A stretch of 64,000 nt of DNA from Acheta domesticus. Lineage: Eukaryota > Arthropoda > Insecta > Orthoptera > Gryllidae. Below are positions 21,729-34,937 of the stretch, piece by piece (position 1 is the stretch's first letter; every line of letters starts with the position of its first letter). The stretch is taken from positions 165,385,967 through 165,449,966 of the forward strand of contig JAHLJT010008446.1 of assembly GCA_031308135.1 (NCBI GenBank). The letters run 5' to 3'. The notes under the pieces are model-generated. The model saw only the letters and a list, made by a program, of their open reading frames with translations, was not told where the DNA came from and ran no database searches. The position numbers were made by a program, and so were the translations under genes.

Positions 21729-22440
21729 GGGGCAGCCCGCCCGGTCGGCGGCAACGGCGGAGCGGCGACGCGGTACTCAGGCGAGGGGTATTGGATGATA
21801 AGTCAGGAGTAGGTGTATTTTATTCAATTTGACGAGACAGAGATTAGCATCAGCGAACAAATGCTATATGGGTGGAGCACGAGGTACGAGGTACAGAAAT
21901 GTCACTAATAGGATTTCAGAGTAGAGAGGGTGGAATGCTAATTGTGCAAACAGTAGTATCTCGCATCTTTTAGTAACGTAAACTATGCCCGCGTATTTAT
22001 ACATGTACGATGTGTTTTTGAATGATGAGATACAGGGAAATACCATTGACTTTACACATAAAGCCATGGTTAGGTAAATAAATAGAAATGGAACGTTAAT
22101 ATTAAAGATTGATGTATTTCTTTGGTCTGTTGGTGTATTTAATTACAAAGAGCAAAACTGTTAATAGTCCAGCACTTCCATTTAACGTTTAATTCGGTTG
22201 TAATACGTATTTTGTTTAATAAATCATTTTTTGTGTTAACAATCAATCCAATAACAGACATATGTATCAACGGTATCCCCCTAACAAGAGATCCCAGAAG
22301 GAAAATTAAAAGTATGTGCGATTTCAAACTACTTGGTTTATACTTAAGTAAATATATTTCATTGAGAAAAACAGATACCATCTATCGTCGCCCAAATACA
22401 TTTTCTCAATTTTTCCGTTTCCTAATGGTAAAATGGAAAT
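21729..22440 (+). pseudogene. Possible LINE reverse transcriptase C-terminal remnant
   Basis: The frame about 22212-22440 reads PITDICINGIPLTRDP..KIKSMCDFKLLGLYL. This resembles the region after the reverse transcriptase palm in CR1/Jockey-like ORF2 (a short GIPL turn followed by KFLG.YL). It has no catalytic motif and is too short to classify. The rest of the interval has nothing recognisable. The same sequence appears at 27107-27383 in the post-gap duplicate. Confidence 0.35.
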
Positions 22441-23060
22441 GTTAATTTAGAATATTAAAGAACATAAAAACCTCGTCCTAAATGGCCGTTTTCTTTTAAA
22501 AATTTGTATCCGTTTTTAAGAAAATGGCTTTTAAGCGAAATTAAAAATGCGAAATTTGAAGCTCTTTTTCACAGACAATTTTTGAATTTTCAAAAAAATT
22601 TCATTTGAAGTCATTCGAAACACTTACGTTCACAGAAATAATAAGGTTACAAATTGCTGGTAATGTGTATATTAAAGATTTGAGAAACCTTTCAAAAATT
22701 ACATCTGTGTAATTAAAAAAAAAACAAGAAGAAATACCGCGTAATAAACTTTACATCATATTAAAAGGTGCGATTAGCACTAAACCGTTCCAAAATTTAG
22801 AAGAAAAAAATTGGTGCCATTTATGAGAAAACGGCGTTTGAGCGTTTCTGAAAATGCGGAATTTTGAGCTAGTTTTCACAGAAAACGGTTGAGTTTTCCA
22901 GAAACTTTACAGGACATTATTGAAAGCACATGTACTCATAAATATAATAATGTAAACAAATCGCCGCTAATGTAAATATTAACGACGTGAGAGGCAAGTC
23001 AAAAAAATTAATTTTGCAATTCGAAAAAACAAAAGATAGAGCAACTAGGCGTGTTATGCT
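22441..23060 (-). repeat. Family 1 repeat fragment
   Basis: In reverse complement this resembles about 61230-61790 of the family 1 copy at 60-62 kb (landmarks: TTTCTGAAAATGCGGAATTTTGAGC and GCTAATGTAAATATTAACG types). Copies of the same internal module (AAAAATTACA...TGTAATTTTTTT) recur within it about every 300 bases. Confidence 0.6.
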
Positions 23061-23360
23061 TATCTAATAGAGTACATTTATCAATAATTTGGACATCACC
23101 AGTATCAAAAGTAACAGTCATCGCCATGGTTTTTGCTATCTCAATCATTGGGATAGCAAATAGAGGACTGTAGTATCTTTGTACCATAAGCAAAGTTTTT
23201 ATACGAACCGGACATATGGTGAGGTGACCAAACGTTACCTTGACTCTATCTCAAACCAATATATGCTTAAGATTTTTTGCCGAAATCTGTTATGTTGATA
23301 ACCTTGATTGTGTACACCACGATAAAACAGAAGTAACCTGTACTGGTAACACAACGCCGA

Positions 23361-24360
23361 NNNNNNNNNNNNNNNNNNNNNNNNNNNNNNNNNNNNNNNN
23401 NNNNNNNNNNNNNNNNNNNNNNNNNNNNNNNNNNNNNNNNNNNNNNNNNNNNNNNNNNNNNNNNNNNNNNNNNNNNNNNNNNNNNNNNNNNNNNNNNNNN
23501 NNNNNNNNNNNNNNNNNNNNNNNNNNNNNNNNNNNNNNNNNNNNNNNNNNNNNNNNNNNNNNNNNNNNNNNNNNNNNNNNNNNNNNNNNNNNNNNNNNNN
23601 NNNNNNNNNNNNNNNNNNNNNNNNNNNNNNNNNNNNNNNNNNNNNNNNNNNNNNNNNNNNNNNNNNNNNNNNNNNNNNNNNNNNNNNNNNNNNNNNNNNN
23701 NNNNNNNNNNNNNNNNNNNNNNNNNNNNNNNNNNNNNNNNNNNNNNNNNNNNNNNNNNNNNNNNNNNNNNNNNNNNNNNNNNNNNNNNNNNNNNNNNNNN
23801 NNNNNNNNNNNNNNNNNNNNNNNNNNNNNNNNNNNNNNNNNNNNNNNNNNNNNNNNNNNNNNNNNNNNNNNNNNNNNNNNNNNNNNNNNNNNNNNNNNNN
23901 NNNNNNNNNNNNNNNNNNNNNNNNNNNNNNNNNNNNNNNNNNNNNNNNNNNNNNNNNNNNNNNNNNNNNNNNNNNNNNNNNNNNNNNNNNNNNNNNNNNN
24001 NNNNNNNNNNNNNNNNNNNNNNNNNNNNNNNNNNNNNNNNNNNNNNNNNNNNNNNNNNNNNNNNNNNNNNNNNNNNNNNNNNNNNNNNNNNNNNNNNNNN
24101 NNNNNNNNNNNNNNNNNNNNNNNNNNNNNNNNNNNNNNNNNNNNNNNNNNNNNNNNNNNNNNNNNNNNNNNNNNNNNNNNNNNNNNNNNNNNNNNNNNNN
24201 NNNNNNNNNNNNNNNNNNNNNNNNNNNNNNNNNNNNNNNNNNNNNNNNNNNNNNNNNNNNNNNNNNNNNNNNNNNNNNNNNNNNNNNNNNNNNNNNNNNN
24301 NNNNNNNNNNNNNNNNNNNNNNNNNNNNNNNNNNNNNNNNNNNNNNNNNNNNNNNNNNNN
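23361..24360. other. Assembly gap of 1000 N
   Basis: Exactly 1000 N. A round number suggests a placeholder length. Open frames reported across it are artefacts. Confidence 0.98.
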
Positions 24361-24363
24361 TGG

Positions 24364-27300
24364 TGGTAAACAATTAGTATATAATGTGAATTAAGTATGT
24401 TCTTGGTTTGGTTCGAGTGTGCTCGTTGGTTCTCTCTACAAACGTATTTGATACCTGGCATGGTTGAATACGTTTCAGTCAATAGTTACTTTCCAACAAA
24501 ATTTATCCTCCATAGTGGATTCTTTTTTAAGATCGTGTAAGTTTTTTGAAATGTTTATTTGTTTACGCGCAATATTTTGTGCAATATATGCGGTTTAAAA
24601 AAATTGCAAAACAATATTTTCTCGAGAAAGGTTAAAAGGTTTTTCTTTAAACTTTTGATAGGGGTTGTGCTAAATGTACTTAATGAGACGACATAAACGC
24701 CATATTGCTACATATTTGTTATTTTTTCAAAAGTGCAGATATAATGCTATTTTACTTGTCTCTGACGACCCTTCTTCTCTCACGCAAGAGGCTAGAGATC
24801 GCGCGCCTAATGGCCACCCACCGACCCACCCCACAGTGCAGATGTATCCCTTGCTGTCTTTTGTTGGCACTCGCCTGGGTGCCGGCCTTTCACGGCAGTG
24901 AGACATACCGGATGTAGAGGCTTAACGGACAGGCCGGCTCCTGACCGCCACCAGCCCTGCCAAACGCCGCGTGCGAAAATATGAGAAACATCATAGCCAC
25001 GCCCGGCGCCGCCTCTCTTGCGACTGTGCTTTGCGGCCACCGCCCCTTCCAATGGCTCCTTGAGAGGGCGAAAACCTCCCAAGAGAAGGCGACTGCACCC
25101 ACACAGGGCGCGGAGCTGTTCTCAGGAAGACCTCCGTAAAGTTAGAATCGCAAAGTGTATGAAAAAAAAATGAAATTAATCTCCCAATTTGTCGCTAATT
25201 GTTAACAACTGGAAACTATTCAACCATGCCAATATTCAAATACGTTGTAGAGAGAACCAACGAGCACACTCGAACCAAACCGAGAACACAATTAACACAC
25301 ATAATATAACTAATTGTTTACCGCAAACACGAATTAATTGCCGTTGCCATTCATAGAAAAATAATTGTGTAAAAACTGAAAGATTATTCAACCAAGCCAG
25401 AAATTTAAATATGTTTGTAGAGAGAACCAACGAGCACACTCGAACCCAAACCAAGAACATAATTAATACACCTTATATACTAATTGTTTACCACAAAACA
25501 CGAATTAATTGCCATTGTTGTTTATGGAAAAATAATTGTTAAAACTGAAACATATTTAACCATGCCAGATATTCAAATACGTTTGTAGAGAGAACCAACG
25601 AGCACACTCGAACCAAACGAAGAACATAATTAATACACAATATATACTAATTGTTTACCACAAACACGAATTAATTTCCATTGTTGTTTATGGAAAAAAT
25701 AATTGTTAAAAACTGAAACATATTCAACCATGCCAGATATTCAAAATACGTTTGTAAGAGAACCAACGAGAACACTCGAACCAAACGAAGAACATAATTA
25801 ATACACAATATATACTAATTGTTTACCACAAACACGAATTAATTGCCATTGTTGTTTATGGAAAAATAATTGTTAAAAACTGAAACATATTCAACCATGC
25901 CAGATATTCAAATACGTTTGTAGAGAGAACCAACGAGCACACTCGAACCAAACGAAGAACATAATTAATACACATTATATACTAATTTTTTATAATAAAC
26001 ACAAATGATATTGCCGTTGCTGTTTATGAGAAAAAATTGTTAAAAACTGAAACATTCTCGTCAAGCCAGCTCACACCCGGTTTTCGCCCTGAAGATACGT
26101 GGCAATTAATTCGAAAAATGTGTCAATTAATTGGCAATTAATTAGCAATAAATTATCTGAGTGTTTCCGTGGACTGCGACCCGAATTTCACTGATGTGTG
26201 TGCTGGCGTCGCGTCAAGCCAGCTCACACCCTTTTTCGCCCTGAAGATACGTGGCAATTAATTCAGAAATGTGGCAATTAATTGGCAATTAATTAGCAAT
26301 AAAATTATCTGAGTGTTTCCGTGGACCTGCGACCCGAATTTCACTGATGTGTGTGCTGGCGTCGCGTCAAGCCAGCTCACACCCTTTTTTCGCCCTGAAG
26401 ATAGGCGGCAATTAATTCGAAAATGTGGCAATTAATTGGCAATTAATTAGCAATAAATTATCTGAGCGTTTCCGTGGACCTGCGACCCGAATTTCAGTGA
26501 TGTGTGTGCTGGCTGTCGCGTCAAGCCAGCTCACACCCCTTTTCGCCTTGAAGATACGTGGCAATTAATTCGAAAATGTGGCAATTAATTGAAATTAATT
26601 AGCAATAAATTATTAGACATGTTTCATTCCGGTGAGCTGACATGGCTGTTCCAGCTTGACGGAGCGGGGCAGCCCGCCCGGTCGGCGGCAACGGCGGAGC
26701 GGGCGACGCGGTACTCAGGCGAGGGGTATTGGATGATAAGTCAGGAGTAGGTGTAATTTTATTCAATTGACGAGACAGAGATTAGCATCAGCGAAACAAA
26801 TGCTATATGGGTGGAGCACGAGGTACGAGGTACAGAAATGTCACTAATAGGATTTCAGAGTAGAGAGGGTGGAATGCTAATTGTGCAAACAGTAGTATCT
26901 CGCATCTTTTAGTAACGTAAACTATGCCCGCGTATTTATACATGTACGATGTGTTTTTGAATGATGAGATACAGGGAAATACCATTGACTTTACACATAA
27001 AGCCATGGTTAGGTAAATAAATAGAAATGGAACGTTAATATTAAAGATTGATGTATTTCTTTGGTCTGTTGGTGTATTTAATTACAAAGAGCAAAACTGT
27101 TAATAGTCAGCACTTCCATTTAACGTTTAATTCGGTTGTAATACGTATTTTGTTTAATAAATCATTTTTTGTGTTAACAATCAATCCAATAACAGACATA
27201 TGTATCAACGGTATCCCCCTAACAAGAGATCCCAGAAGGAAAATTAAAAGTATGTGCGATTTCAAACTACTTGGTTTATACTTAAGTAAATATATTTCAT

Positions 27301-28318
27301 TGAGAAAAACAGATACCATCTATCGTCGCCCAAATACATTTTCTCAATTTTTCCGTTTCCTAATGGTAAAATGGAAATGTTAATTTTAGAATATTAAAGA
27401 ACATAAAAACCTCGTCCTAAATGGCCGTTTTCTTTTAAAAATTTGTATCCGTTTTTAAGAAAATGGCTTTTAAGCGAAATTAAAATGCGAAATTTGAAGC
27501 TCTTTTTCACAGACAATTTTTGAATTTTCAAAAAATTTCATTTGAAGTCATTCGAAACACTTACGTTCACAGAAATAATAAGGTTACAAATTGCTGGTAA
27601 TGTGTATATTAAAGATTTGAGAAACCTTTCAAAAAATTACATCTGTGTAATTAAAAAAAAACAAGAAGAAATACCGCGTAATAAACTTTACATCATATTA
27701 AAAGGTGCGATTAGCACTAAACCGTTCCAAAATTTAGAAGAAAAAATTGGTGCCATTTATGAGAAAACGGCGTTTGAGCGTTTCTGAAAATGCGGAATTT
27801 TGAGCTAGTTTTCACAGAAAACGGTTGAGTTTTCCAGAAACTTTACAGGACATTATTGAAAGCACATGTACTCATAAATATAATATGTAAACAAATCGCC
27901 GCTAATGTAAATATTAACGATGTGAGAGGCACGTCAAAAAAATTAAATTTTTGCAATTTTCGAAAAACAAAAGAATAGAGCAATATGGCGTGTATGTTAT
28001 CTAATAGAGTACATTTATCAATAATTTGGACATCACCAGTACAAAAGTAACAGTCATCGCCATGTTTTTTTGCTATCTCCACATCATTGGGATAGCAAAT
28101 CTGAAGGACTGTAGTTCTCCTTTGTACCATAAGCAAAGTTTTTATACGGAACCGTGACATACTTGGTGAGGTGCCCACACGTTACCTTGATCTCCTATTC
28201 TCAAACCAATATATGCGTAATACATTTTTTGCCGAAATCTGTTATGTTTGATTATATCTTGATTGTGTACTCACCACTGATAAAACAGAAGTAACCTGTA
28301 CTGGTAACACAACGCCGA
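24364..28318. repeat. Near-identical duplicate of 19432-23360 (probable unmerged contig overlap)
   Basis: The sequence right of the gap repeats, in the same order and orientation, the segment from 19432 to the gap's left edge: part of the last left-arm unit, loop, right arm, flank, RT-like remnant and family 1 fragment. Differences are mostly single-base insertions and deletions in runs. They cluster in 24364-26600 and in 22990-23360, which are the two contig ends, whereas 26760-27600 is almost identical to its partner. The duplicate ends at 28318 exactly where the left contig stops. I take it as one locus assembled twice. Confidence 0.85.
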
Positions 28319-28833
28319 TTAAACATTTTTTTAAATGCACTTTCAAACTTCAGAAAACATTTGTAATCATTTTGACGCAACTAGAATGACCTAAGTGAAT
28401 GTATTCACTCCAATTGACACTACTGAACAGAGACAATGAGCAACAAAGTGGGCTCCAATTTTCAGATATAAGCACTTCTATTATGATTATCATGAAAAGG
28501 GGACTTCCGAGAATATAACAATTACGTTCGTATCTGAACAGAAATTTCATGTCCACACCACCTATTCAGGCCTAGTATTACTAGAACATAATGTGTTTAG
28601 AAAGTTAGAATTCGTTTAAGAAAAAATATTGGTTACAAATGTAAATATGTGCATATGCTACAAAGTAGGAATTATGTTTTATGGATTTGAAAAAACTCTG
28701 CTCGTGATGGTGAAGAACGGAGTTCGTAGTCGTTTTCTGCACACCAAAAAGCATGAAGATTAGTCAAAATCATAAAATAAAATGTTTGGTTGTAGTCCTA
28801 TATAATTAAATAGTTAAGCGTCAACCCGAGCAG
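28319..28833. other. No gene recognised
   Basis: AT-rich single-copy-looking sequence following the point where the duplicate ends. A minus-strand frame at 28556-28350 has no domain. Confidence 0.35.
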
Positions 28834-29000
28834 CTCGGTTTGAGCGGCAGCTTTGTGTAGGGGTAAGACGCACGGTGAGTGCGGAAAATAATTTTGATGG
28901 TTGAAAAGTCTTCTCCAGGTTCATGTACTAGTATAATGTTGCAGAGCAATTACAAATAATGCGAGAAAATATGCGCTGATGCAGCTACTCTAGTTTTCTT
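28834..29000 (+). repeat. tRNA-related SINE-like unit 1
   Basis: A degraded tRNA-like head (GGCAGCTTTGTGTAGGGGTA at about 28846-28865) is followed by a body at about 28918-28998 with TTCATGTA.TAGTAT, TTGCAGAGCA and GAGAAA(A/G)TA. The body closely matches unit 2 at 29259-29337. Confidence 0.5.
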
Positions 29001-29134
29001 TAAATTTTTTACTGGGACAAACAAGCAACGCTTAAATGAATGGCAGAAATCTGATTTTCGTTGATCTCCGTGAATTTTAGAAAATTGCCTGTTGGAAATA
29101 TTGGGTTGAGACAATTATATATTTGACAGTAAGC

Positions 29135-29340
29135 GCGCATGGGCACGTCGATGCGGCTGCTTGGGTAGCGGTAAGGCACTCTGAAATTGAGTCGGGGAGA
29201 GCCGAGTTCGACTCCCGGTGCGGTACAAAATTTTGCTTGTTAAAGACATTTTTGCTCGTTCATGTAGTAGTATATTATTGCAGAGCAGTTACAAATATTG
29301 AGAGAAAGTACGTGCTGTTGTGGCTCTACTAGTTTTCAAA
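29135..29340 (+). repeat. tRNA-related SINE-like unit 2
   Basis: The head at 29140-29225 has an A-box-like TGGGTAGCGGTAAGGC and a B-box GAGTTCGACTCCC at the right spacing for an internal RNA polymerase III promoter. The body at 29259-29337 matches units 1 and 3. I see no clean acceptor stem, so it is a SINE head and not a tRNA gene. Confidence 0.6.
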
Positions 29341-29879
29341 GTCGCCAAGCACTGACGCTGATTTCCTTTACATTTCGTTTGCTTGAGTAGAGGGGCGATT
29401 ACGATCTTTGAATATATTTGGTTGCTAAATCTGCCGGCTGAAGTATCACCCACAATCACAATTTTCCAGAACGTGTTATCTGTAGACACAATACCTATAC
29501 CTACTGAAAACTGGATTAGGTCACAATCTCGACCACATCTTCAGCTTTACCCTCGTCCATAGCTCCGAGTTGTCCTCGCTCATGAGCGAACCATTCCAAT
29601 AAAAAATTTTAGTTCTAGAATAATATTGATACTGTATTAGGTGTAATACTGTGTGATCAATTATATTTACAAATGTAACTGTTTTAACGGAAATAAATTG
29701 CATAAGTTCAATTTCTCCCGGCGTGTCCCTACAATTACAATATTGAACATACAGATTTTTCCGTAATAAAACCTGTTCTTTACAGGCAGATATTGAAATA
29801 AGGCCATTCACAATATTTTTAAAATATGTGATGTTTTCGTGTAAGTTTGCGAGAAATATAGGCAATTTTGTAAATTTTT
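29341..29879. other. No gene recognised
   Basis: A minus-strand frame of 114 codons (29865-29521) shows no known domain. No repeat was recognised. Confidence 0.35.
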
Positions 29880-31043
29880 AAACAATTTCACAAAAACGGT
29901 TCCAATTTTTTTAAAATTTTCTACTCGTATGTATCTAAGGACGGTAAAAACTATGATGCTAATCCCATTTTTGGCGAACACTATGTATTCATCATTTTAT
30001 ATAAGCATTTGTTCAGTACCTGTACGATCTAGAAATTGCAAAAAGTTAACATCTGTACTACAAAATTAAAATTAGTGGTTTTGGCTTGAAATCTGTTCTA
30101 AACTGATAGTGCTATAATACCACATATTTTGTAAATTTTGCAATTTCGAAAATTCAGAGTTCAACAAAAATGAGACCAGCGACGCTATTTTTTATGCTTC
30201 CGTTGTTCAAACCGTTAAAAAAATTGAAGAAAAAGTTTGGGGTGTTTTTTGAAAAAAGGTTTTTAATAAATTGCAATAATTCAAGCACAAATTACGCGAA
30301 AACGCCTTCTTTTTTCAAAACATTGTACATGACCTTTTTTTAAAAAGCTGTTTTCAGAACAGATTTTGTTACTAGCAAAAATTTCCATAATCAACTTTGT
30401 AGTATTGAAATTAAAAATTTTTGCAGTTTTCGAAAATTCAGAGTTGTCGGAAAAGAGACTGGCACCTACTTTTTACCTTCTTTTGACAGATATGCGGAAG
30501 AAATTTCAAGAAAAAATAGAGTCGATTTTGAGAAAAAAAATCGTTTAAAAAAATGAAAATTGTCTATATTTCATGCCAAATTACTCTAAAAGTACTCATA
30601 AAATCGAAAAATTTAACATGATCAAATTTCAAGAACTGACGTGAAGAACGCATTTTATTAAGGATAAAATCTCTATTTAGAATTTTGTAGTTTTAGAAAA
30701 ATGCGAAAAAAATATACTTTTGCAAGGCCTGAAAAATCAGTCATATCAACGAAAATGAGATCTGCACCTTTCTCTTAAGCTTTCTTTTCGCTATCGCGGA
30801 ACGAGGTTTAGTAAAAAAACGTGGAGCCCTTTTGAGAAAATTGTGTAATTGTTGAGACTACATGTAAAATACCCCCAAAAATGAAAATGTTTTAAACTCA
30901 GATGGCCTTCGGTTTCCTTAAATTGATCGAGGAATATCGATTTTTGGGGAAAAGTGTTTGAACGATTTTGGCCCTACTGACAGAGTACAGAGACGGACGT
31001 CATTTTATATAAGCATTTGTTCAGTACCTGTACGATCTAGAAA
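29880..31043. repeat. Family 1/2-like degenerate repeat bounded by 44-bp direct repeats
   Basis: The interval holds phrases typical of families 1 and 2 (TTTCGAAAATTCAGAGTT, GAGAAAA, GACGGACG near its right end). 29992-30035 and 31000-31043 are identical 44-bp direct repeats (TCATTTTATATAAGCATTTG and onward), 1008 bases apart. Confidence 0.5.
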
Positions 31044-32755
31044 GCTTTATGAGCTATAAGCCCTGTCCTAGGAACACTTTTTATCGTTGTACTATTTTAT
31101 AGAATCAATAAGCCTATGGGTTGCATTCAGAACTCTATGCAGATGCGCCTGAATGTACAGTAGTAACTTATCATACGCTTTTAGAACAGTGGTCCTCATT
31201 CCAGTCTGGTTTTTCGTTTAGTTTTCTTTGATTCAATGAGCTAATCCTTAGCTGGTTTCTTCATTAGCTGAACATAGTTTTTTTATTTTTTATGTTAAAT
31301 AAATAAGTAAATAAATAAATATACATTAATTAATATGCGCATTATGGTGGCCAGGCATAATGTGTTCCTTGTGTTGATATGGATTGATATGGCGTGCAAC
31401 TCTGAGGTTTCGAGCTACTTCTTCTAATCAGTGATAAGGCGCCACTTAAAAGACTGCGAGAAATTGATAAAGACCCGCGTGTCACAGTAGAAATTGTCGA
31501 TTCGTCTCCGTAGGAAGCTACCGAAATCATCACGATTCGGTAAGTATATTTGTTTGACAGTTTATTGTCATTGTGGTGTTAGGCAGTAATCTTAAAATAC
31601 ATAGTTGTTGGAAAAGTTCAATTACAGTTGCGAAACTTGGAATGAGGTAGTTCGATGAGAAAATAAATTAATAAATGAAACGCATACCAAATGCCAAAGA
31701 ATGGGCTTTGGCATGCGTTTCATTAATTCTTCTTTTTTTCTTCTTCTGTTGGGATACAAATTATACAAAACAGTTGTCAATTCTCCCAAACAAAATTCAT
31801 ATTTCGAAATATTGTGTGTGTGTTTGTGTATAATTATATCAAATTCAGTAATTATTCTTGAATAATATTTAAGGAATACGACTTGTTTAGTAAAATAGCC
31901 AATGTATGATGCATATATTTTCTACAACAAATGTATAGAGCTTATCATTTTCATTAAATTTTTCACGTCAAAGCAAATTATGAAGATGGACGAACTAATA
32001 ATAGTATAGTAAAACATTTAAATACAAAGTATATATAATAGTTGCGCACTTTGTATTCGCAATTGCTTTATGAGTGTTACAAAAATAAAATATTTTGGTG
32101 TTAGAATAATTCAAAATATTATTTATTCTTCCAAATTCACTACGTAACAAAATTTAACAGTATTCTTAACTTACACTTTATTGTTTTTGGGGAAATTTGT
32201 TAATGCTGATCATGATTATGAAAGTAATTTTTCATTAATGTCAATATTTTGGTTGTAATTAAAAAATATTTAAATATTCTTAGAAACTAATATAATTACT
32301 TGATTATAGAATTTAACGAGAAGAAAAATGTACAGGCCACTCATTCAAATATGTTAATTGCAATTATACTGAATATACCTAATACTGAAGACATGGTGAA
32401 ATGGTGCAAATCAAAAATGTACATCAGATCCACTTTTCCTCTTCTGTGATTTTGACCTCTCTGCACGTACATAGTCCAATAGCACAGTTCGAACGTCTCT
32501 GGCACAAGTGAATGTCTGACGGAAAACGTTCACCACGTTCTGCGCTTAAAACTTAATTTGTTCAAAATAAATCTATATGAGAAAATAAATAGGGCATTTT
32601 AGCCTCCAAATTCTGCAGGTTGTAAGGTCAATTGAATCTGAGGTCCGGTAAAAATTCCACATTTTATTTTGCTTTTGAAACCTTGGGGAACATTGGTCTG
32701 AACATTGGCCAGAGTCACACTGTTGCTGTCTAATGCTTCGATAAATTGTTTAACA
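31044..32755. other. AT-rich sequence, no gene recognised
   Basis: Very AT-rich, with an AAATAAATAAATAA run at about 31296-31320 that could be a retroposon tail. No coding sequence is supported. Confidence 0.35.
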
Positions 32756-32759
32756 ACCA

Positions 32760-33045
32760 AAGTTGGTGGTAACAGAATTGTCTCTATACAGGGTATCCCA
32801 TTCAACTTGACAAATCAAAATAACTCAAAAAATCTGCAACATACAAAAAAATGTCAAAGGCAAAAAATTAATATCTCCAAGGGAGACATCTGTCAGATCT
32901 AAAATCAAACTTCCACGCTCACCCCTTGAGGGTGAGGCGGGAGCCAACTTTGAAACCGTAAATGGGAACCCCCACTTTTTATTGTAGATTCGGATTCTAC
33001 ACTAAAAAATACATAAGTGTGGTCTAAAACATTTTTTGATACGTC
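32760..33045 (+). repeat. Dispersed repeat related to 13527-13800
   Basis: Starts ACAGGGTATCCCATTC near 32788, includes a CCCCTTGAGGGTGAGGCGGG patch, and ends with TTTTTATTGTAGATTCGGAT and a nearby AAAAAATAC as in the 13.5-kb copy. Confidence 0.45.
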
Positions 33046-34015
33046 TTTCCTTCAGTTGCATTTCCCCATTGCACATTTCCTTGCTAGCAATTCCTTTTCC
33101 TGGCACCACTTAATAATAACCAATTTACTTTCCTTCCGCATATAAAGCCTGTTCAAGTTTTCCATTACACTGTGGCACAACACAAAGACACCATCCTTAG
33201 ATGGTGTCTTAGAAATTGCGCGCGAACAAGAAGATTCGTTCTGTCGGTTTCTTTTCTTGTTCCGCGCGCGAATCAGACCACTGGCGATACATCCCGTAAA
33301 CTGCATTTCAGCTCTGCAATGCATAATACAATACAATAAGATCGAAAAACACTCAACACACTCAAAGTAATAGTGATGTATTATTTTACAATAGTGAAAA
33401 CGTAATGAAAGTCGTCATACTTTTGTTCTACTAACACCAAAATAAACTGTACCGTCTTTCCTTTAGCTATTGCATTTGAAACAAACAATGAAACACATTT
33501 GTTTTCATGAGAAACGTAAGTCACAAGAATTATATACAAAATAATAGCACGTATGACAATCGCACACTAAAACGCAACTTGAGGAAGCGAATTACAGATA
33601 TTTAAACTTTGTTATCAACTCTAACGAAGAAAGAAATCTAATGACGATATTACAATAAACATCTGCATCTTTTTTCACGCTTTCTACGTATTTTTGTTTG
33701 GGCAGAGAGCCAGGAAATAAATCAATTTTGGAAGGTGCCTAACTCCTATAACGTACGATCCCCAGGAGGGAGTGTTGTGTCTGTCAGCCAATGAAAACAA
33801 GCGACGACCACGTGCGTTTGTTTACGTGATGAGTAACGTCAGAGCAAACTGACCTTAGGACCACGCCGACATAAATCTGCACTTACGAAGGCTCAGTTAC
33901 ATTTTTCCCGTCACAAGAGTCGGTGACTACTTTGGGGGGATGAGCAGTCTTATGCTAAAACCAATTTTTATTCCCCACAGTTGGGATATGGATTGTTGAT
34001 AATAATGAATGATGC
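33046..34015. other. No gene recognised
   Basis: A short minus-strand frame (33336-33052) has no domain. 33780-33980 is less AT-rich, with a promoter-like CCAATG and ACGTG words, but there is no transcript evidence to interpret. Confidence 0.3.
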
Positions 34016-34037
34016 ATGAACGACATATGCACACACA

Positions 34038-34113
34038 ACGCGGCCCGAGGTGGGACTCGAACCCTCGATCATTCCGTCCGAGATCGCCACGGCACTGCTG
34101 GCTTAGCGATCTC
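34038..34113 (-). repeat. tRNA-like head (SINE or pseudo-tRNA)
   Basis: On the minus strand there is GCTAAGCCAGCAG, then the B-box GGGTTCGAGTCCCACC. The spacing fits an RNA polymerase III internal promoter. It directly abuts the 3' end of R4 copy A at 34117. Confidence 0.5.
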
Positions 34114-34193
34114 GATCTACCTAAGGAGTAGATCTAGGGACTGTCGGTGCCTCTACGATACTTTGCGCAAAATGTGGGCTGTTCCAAATAAAG

Positions 34194-34928
34194 CTAATTC
34201 TTGCACTTCCCAGTCCTTTGAATTACCTGGGAGTTTAGACAAGTTTTACTCAAATTTTGCGGAACAAATCCCAGAGCTCCCATAACTATCGAGACGACCT
34301 GTGCTTTTACGCCCCACATTCGGCTGATCTCGATTTCCAAACTCTTGTATTTAAGACGTTTCTCTGCCTCCTTAGTAACGACGTTTTTATCGCAAGGTAC
34401 AGCAACATCGATAAGTAAACACGATTTTTTCTCCAAATCCCGGATAACTATATCCGGTTTGTTTGCTGCTATCGTGCGATCAGTTTGAATTTGTTGGTCG
34501 TACAATATCGTACATAATCCAACAGACGTCACCGGTTTCGGTGAGTGTTCGTACCACTTGGGGCATGTGTTCGGAACTTCGAGGGCGGTACAGATCTGCC
34601 AGTGGAGGTAGCTACACGCCCTGTCGTGTCTTGTCAAGTATTCGGTCTTTGCTAGGATTGGACAAGCTGAGACAATATGATCAATGGTTTCTACGTGTTC
34701 TTGACAAATGCGGCATTTATCATCTTGGGAAATTTTGAGAACCGCTTTATCATAATGTTGTGTTCTCGAGGCCTGATCTTGGGCAGCTATTACAAGTGCT
34801 TCCGATTCTGGCTTCATTCTTCCCCTTTTAAGCCACATAAATGATTGATCTTTATTGATCTGCACCTTGTCCATTCGTTTCAAATATTGTCCATGGAGTG
34901 GTTTGTCTCTCCACGAATTCTTTAACAT
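34194..34928 (-). pseudogene. R4 copy A restriction-like endonuclease domain
   Basis: The 244 residues contain the CCHC knuckle CRICQEHVETIDHIVSAC (Cys72, Cys75, His84, Cys89) and then the PD...D active-site pattern: Pro158-Asp159 in NKPDIVI and Asp174 in LIDVAVP, followed by KEAEKRLKY. This is the type II restriction-like nuclease of R2/R4/Dong-clade LINEs, which makes the target nick. The motif residues are intact. It is in frame with the reverse transcriptase but separated by one stop codon. Confidence 0.85.
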
Positions 34929-34937
34929 TATTTGTGT

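Noticed and set aside
23235..24482. Long open frames on both strands
   Set aside because: They run through the 1000-N gap; the translated part is undetermined sequence.
33900..34000. Small nuclear RNA gene suggested by an AATTTTT (Sm-site-like) word
   Set aside because: No match in overall structure to a spliceosomal RNA I know; the word is common in AT-rich DNA.
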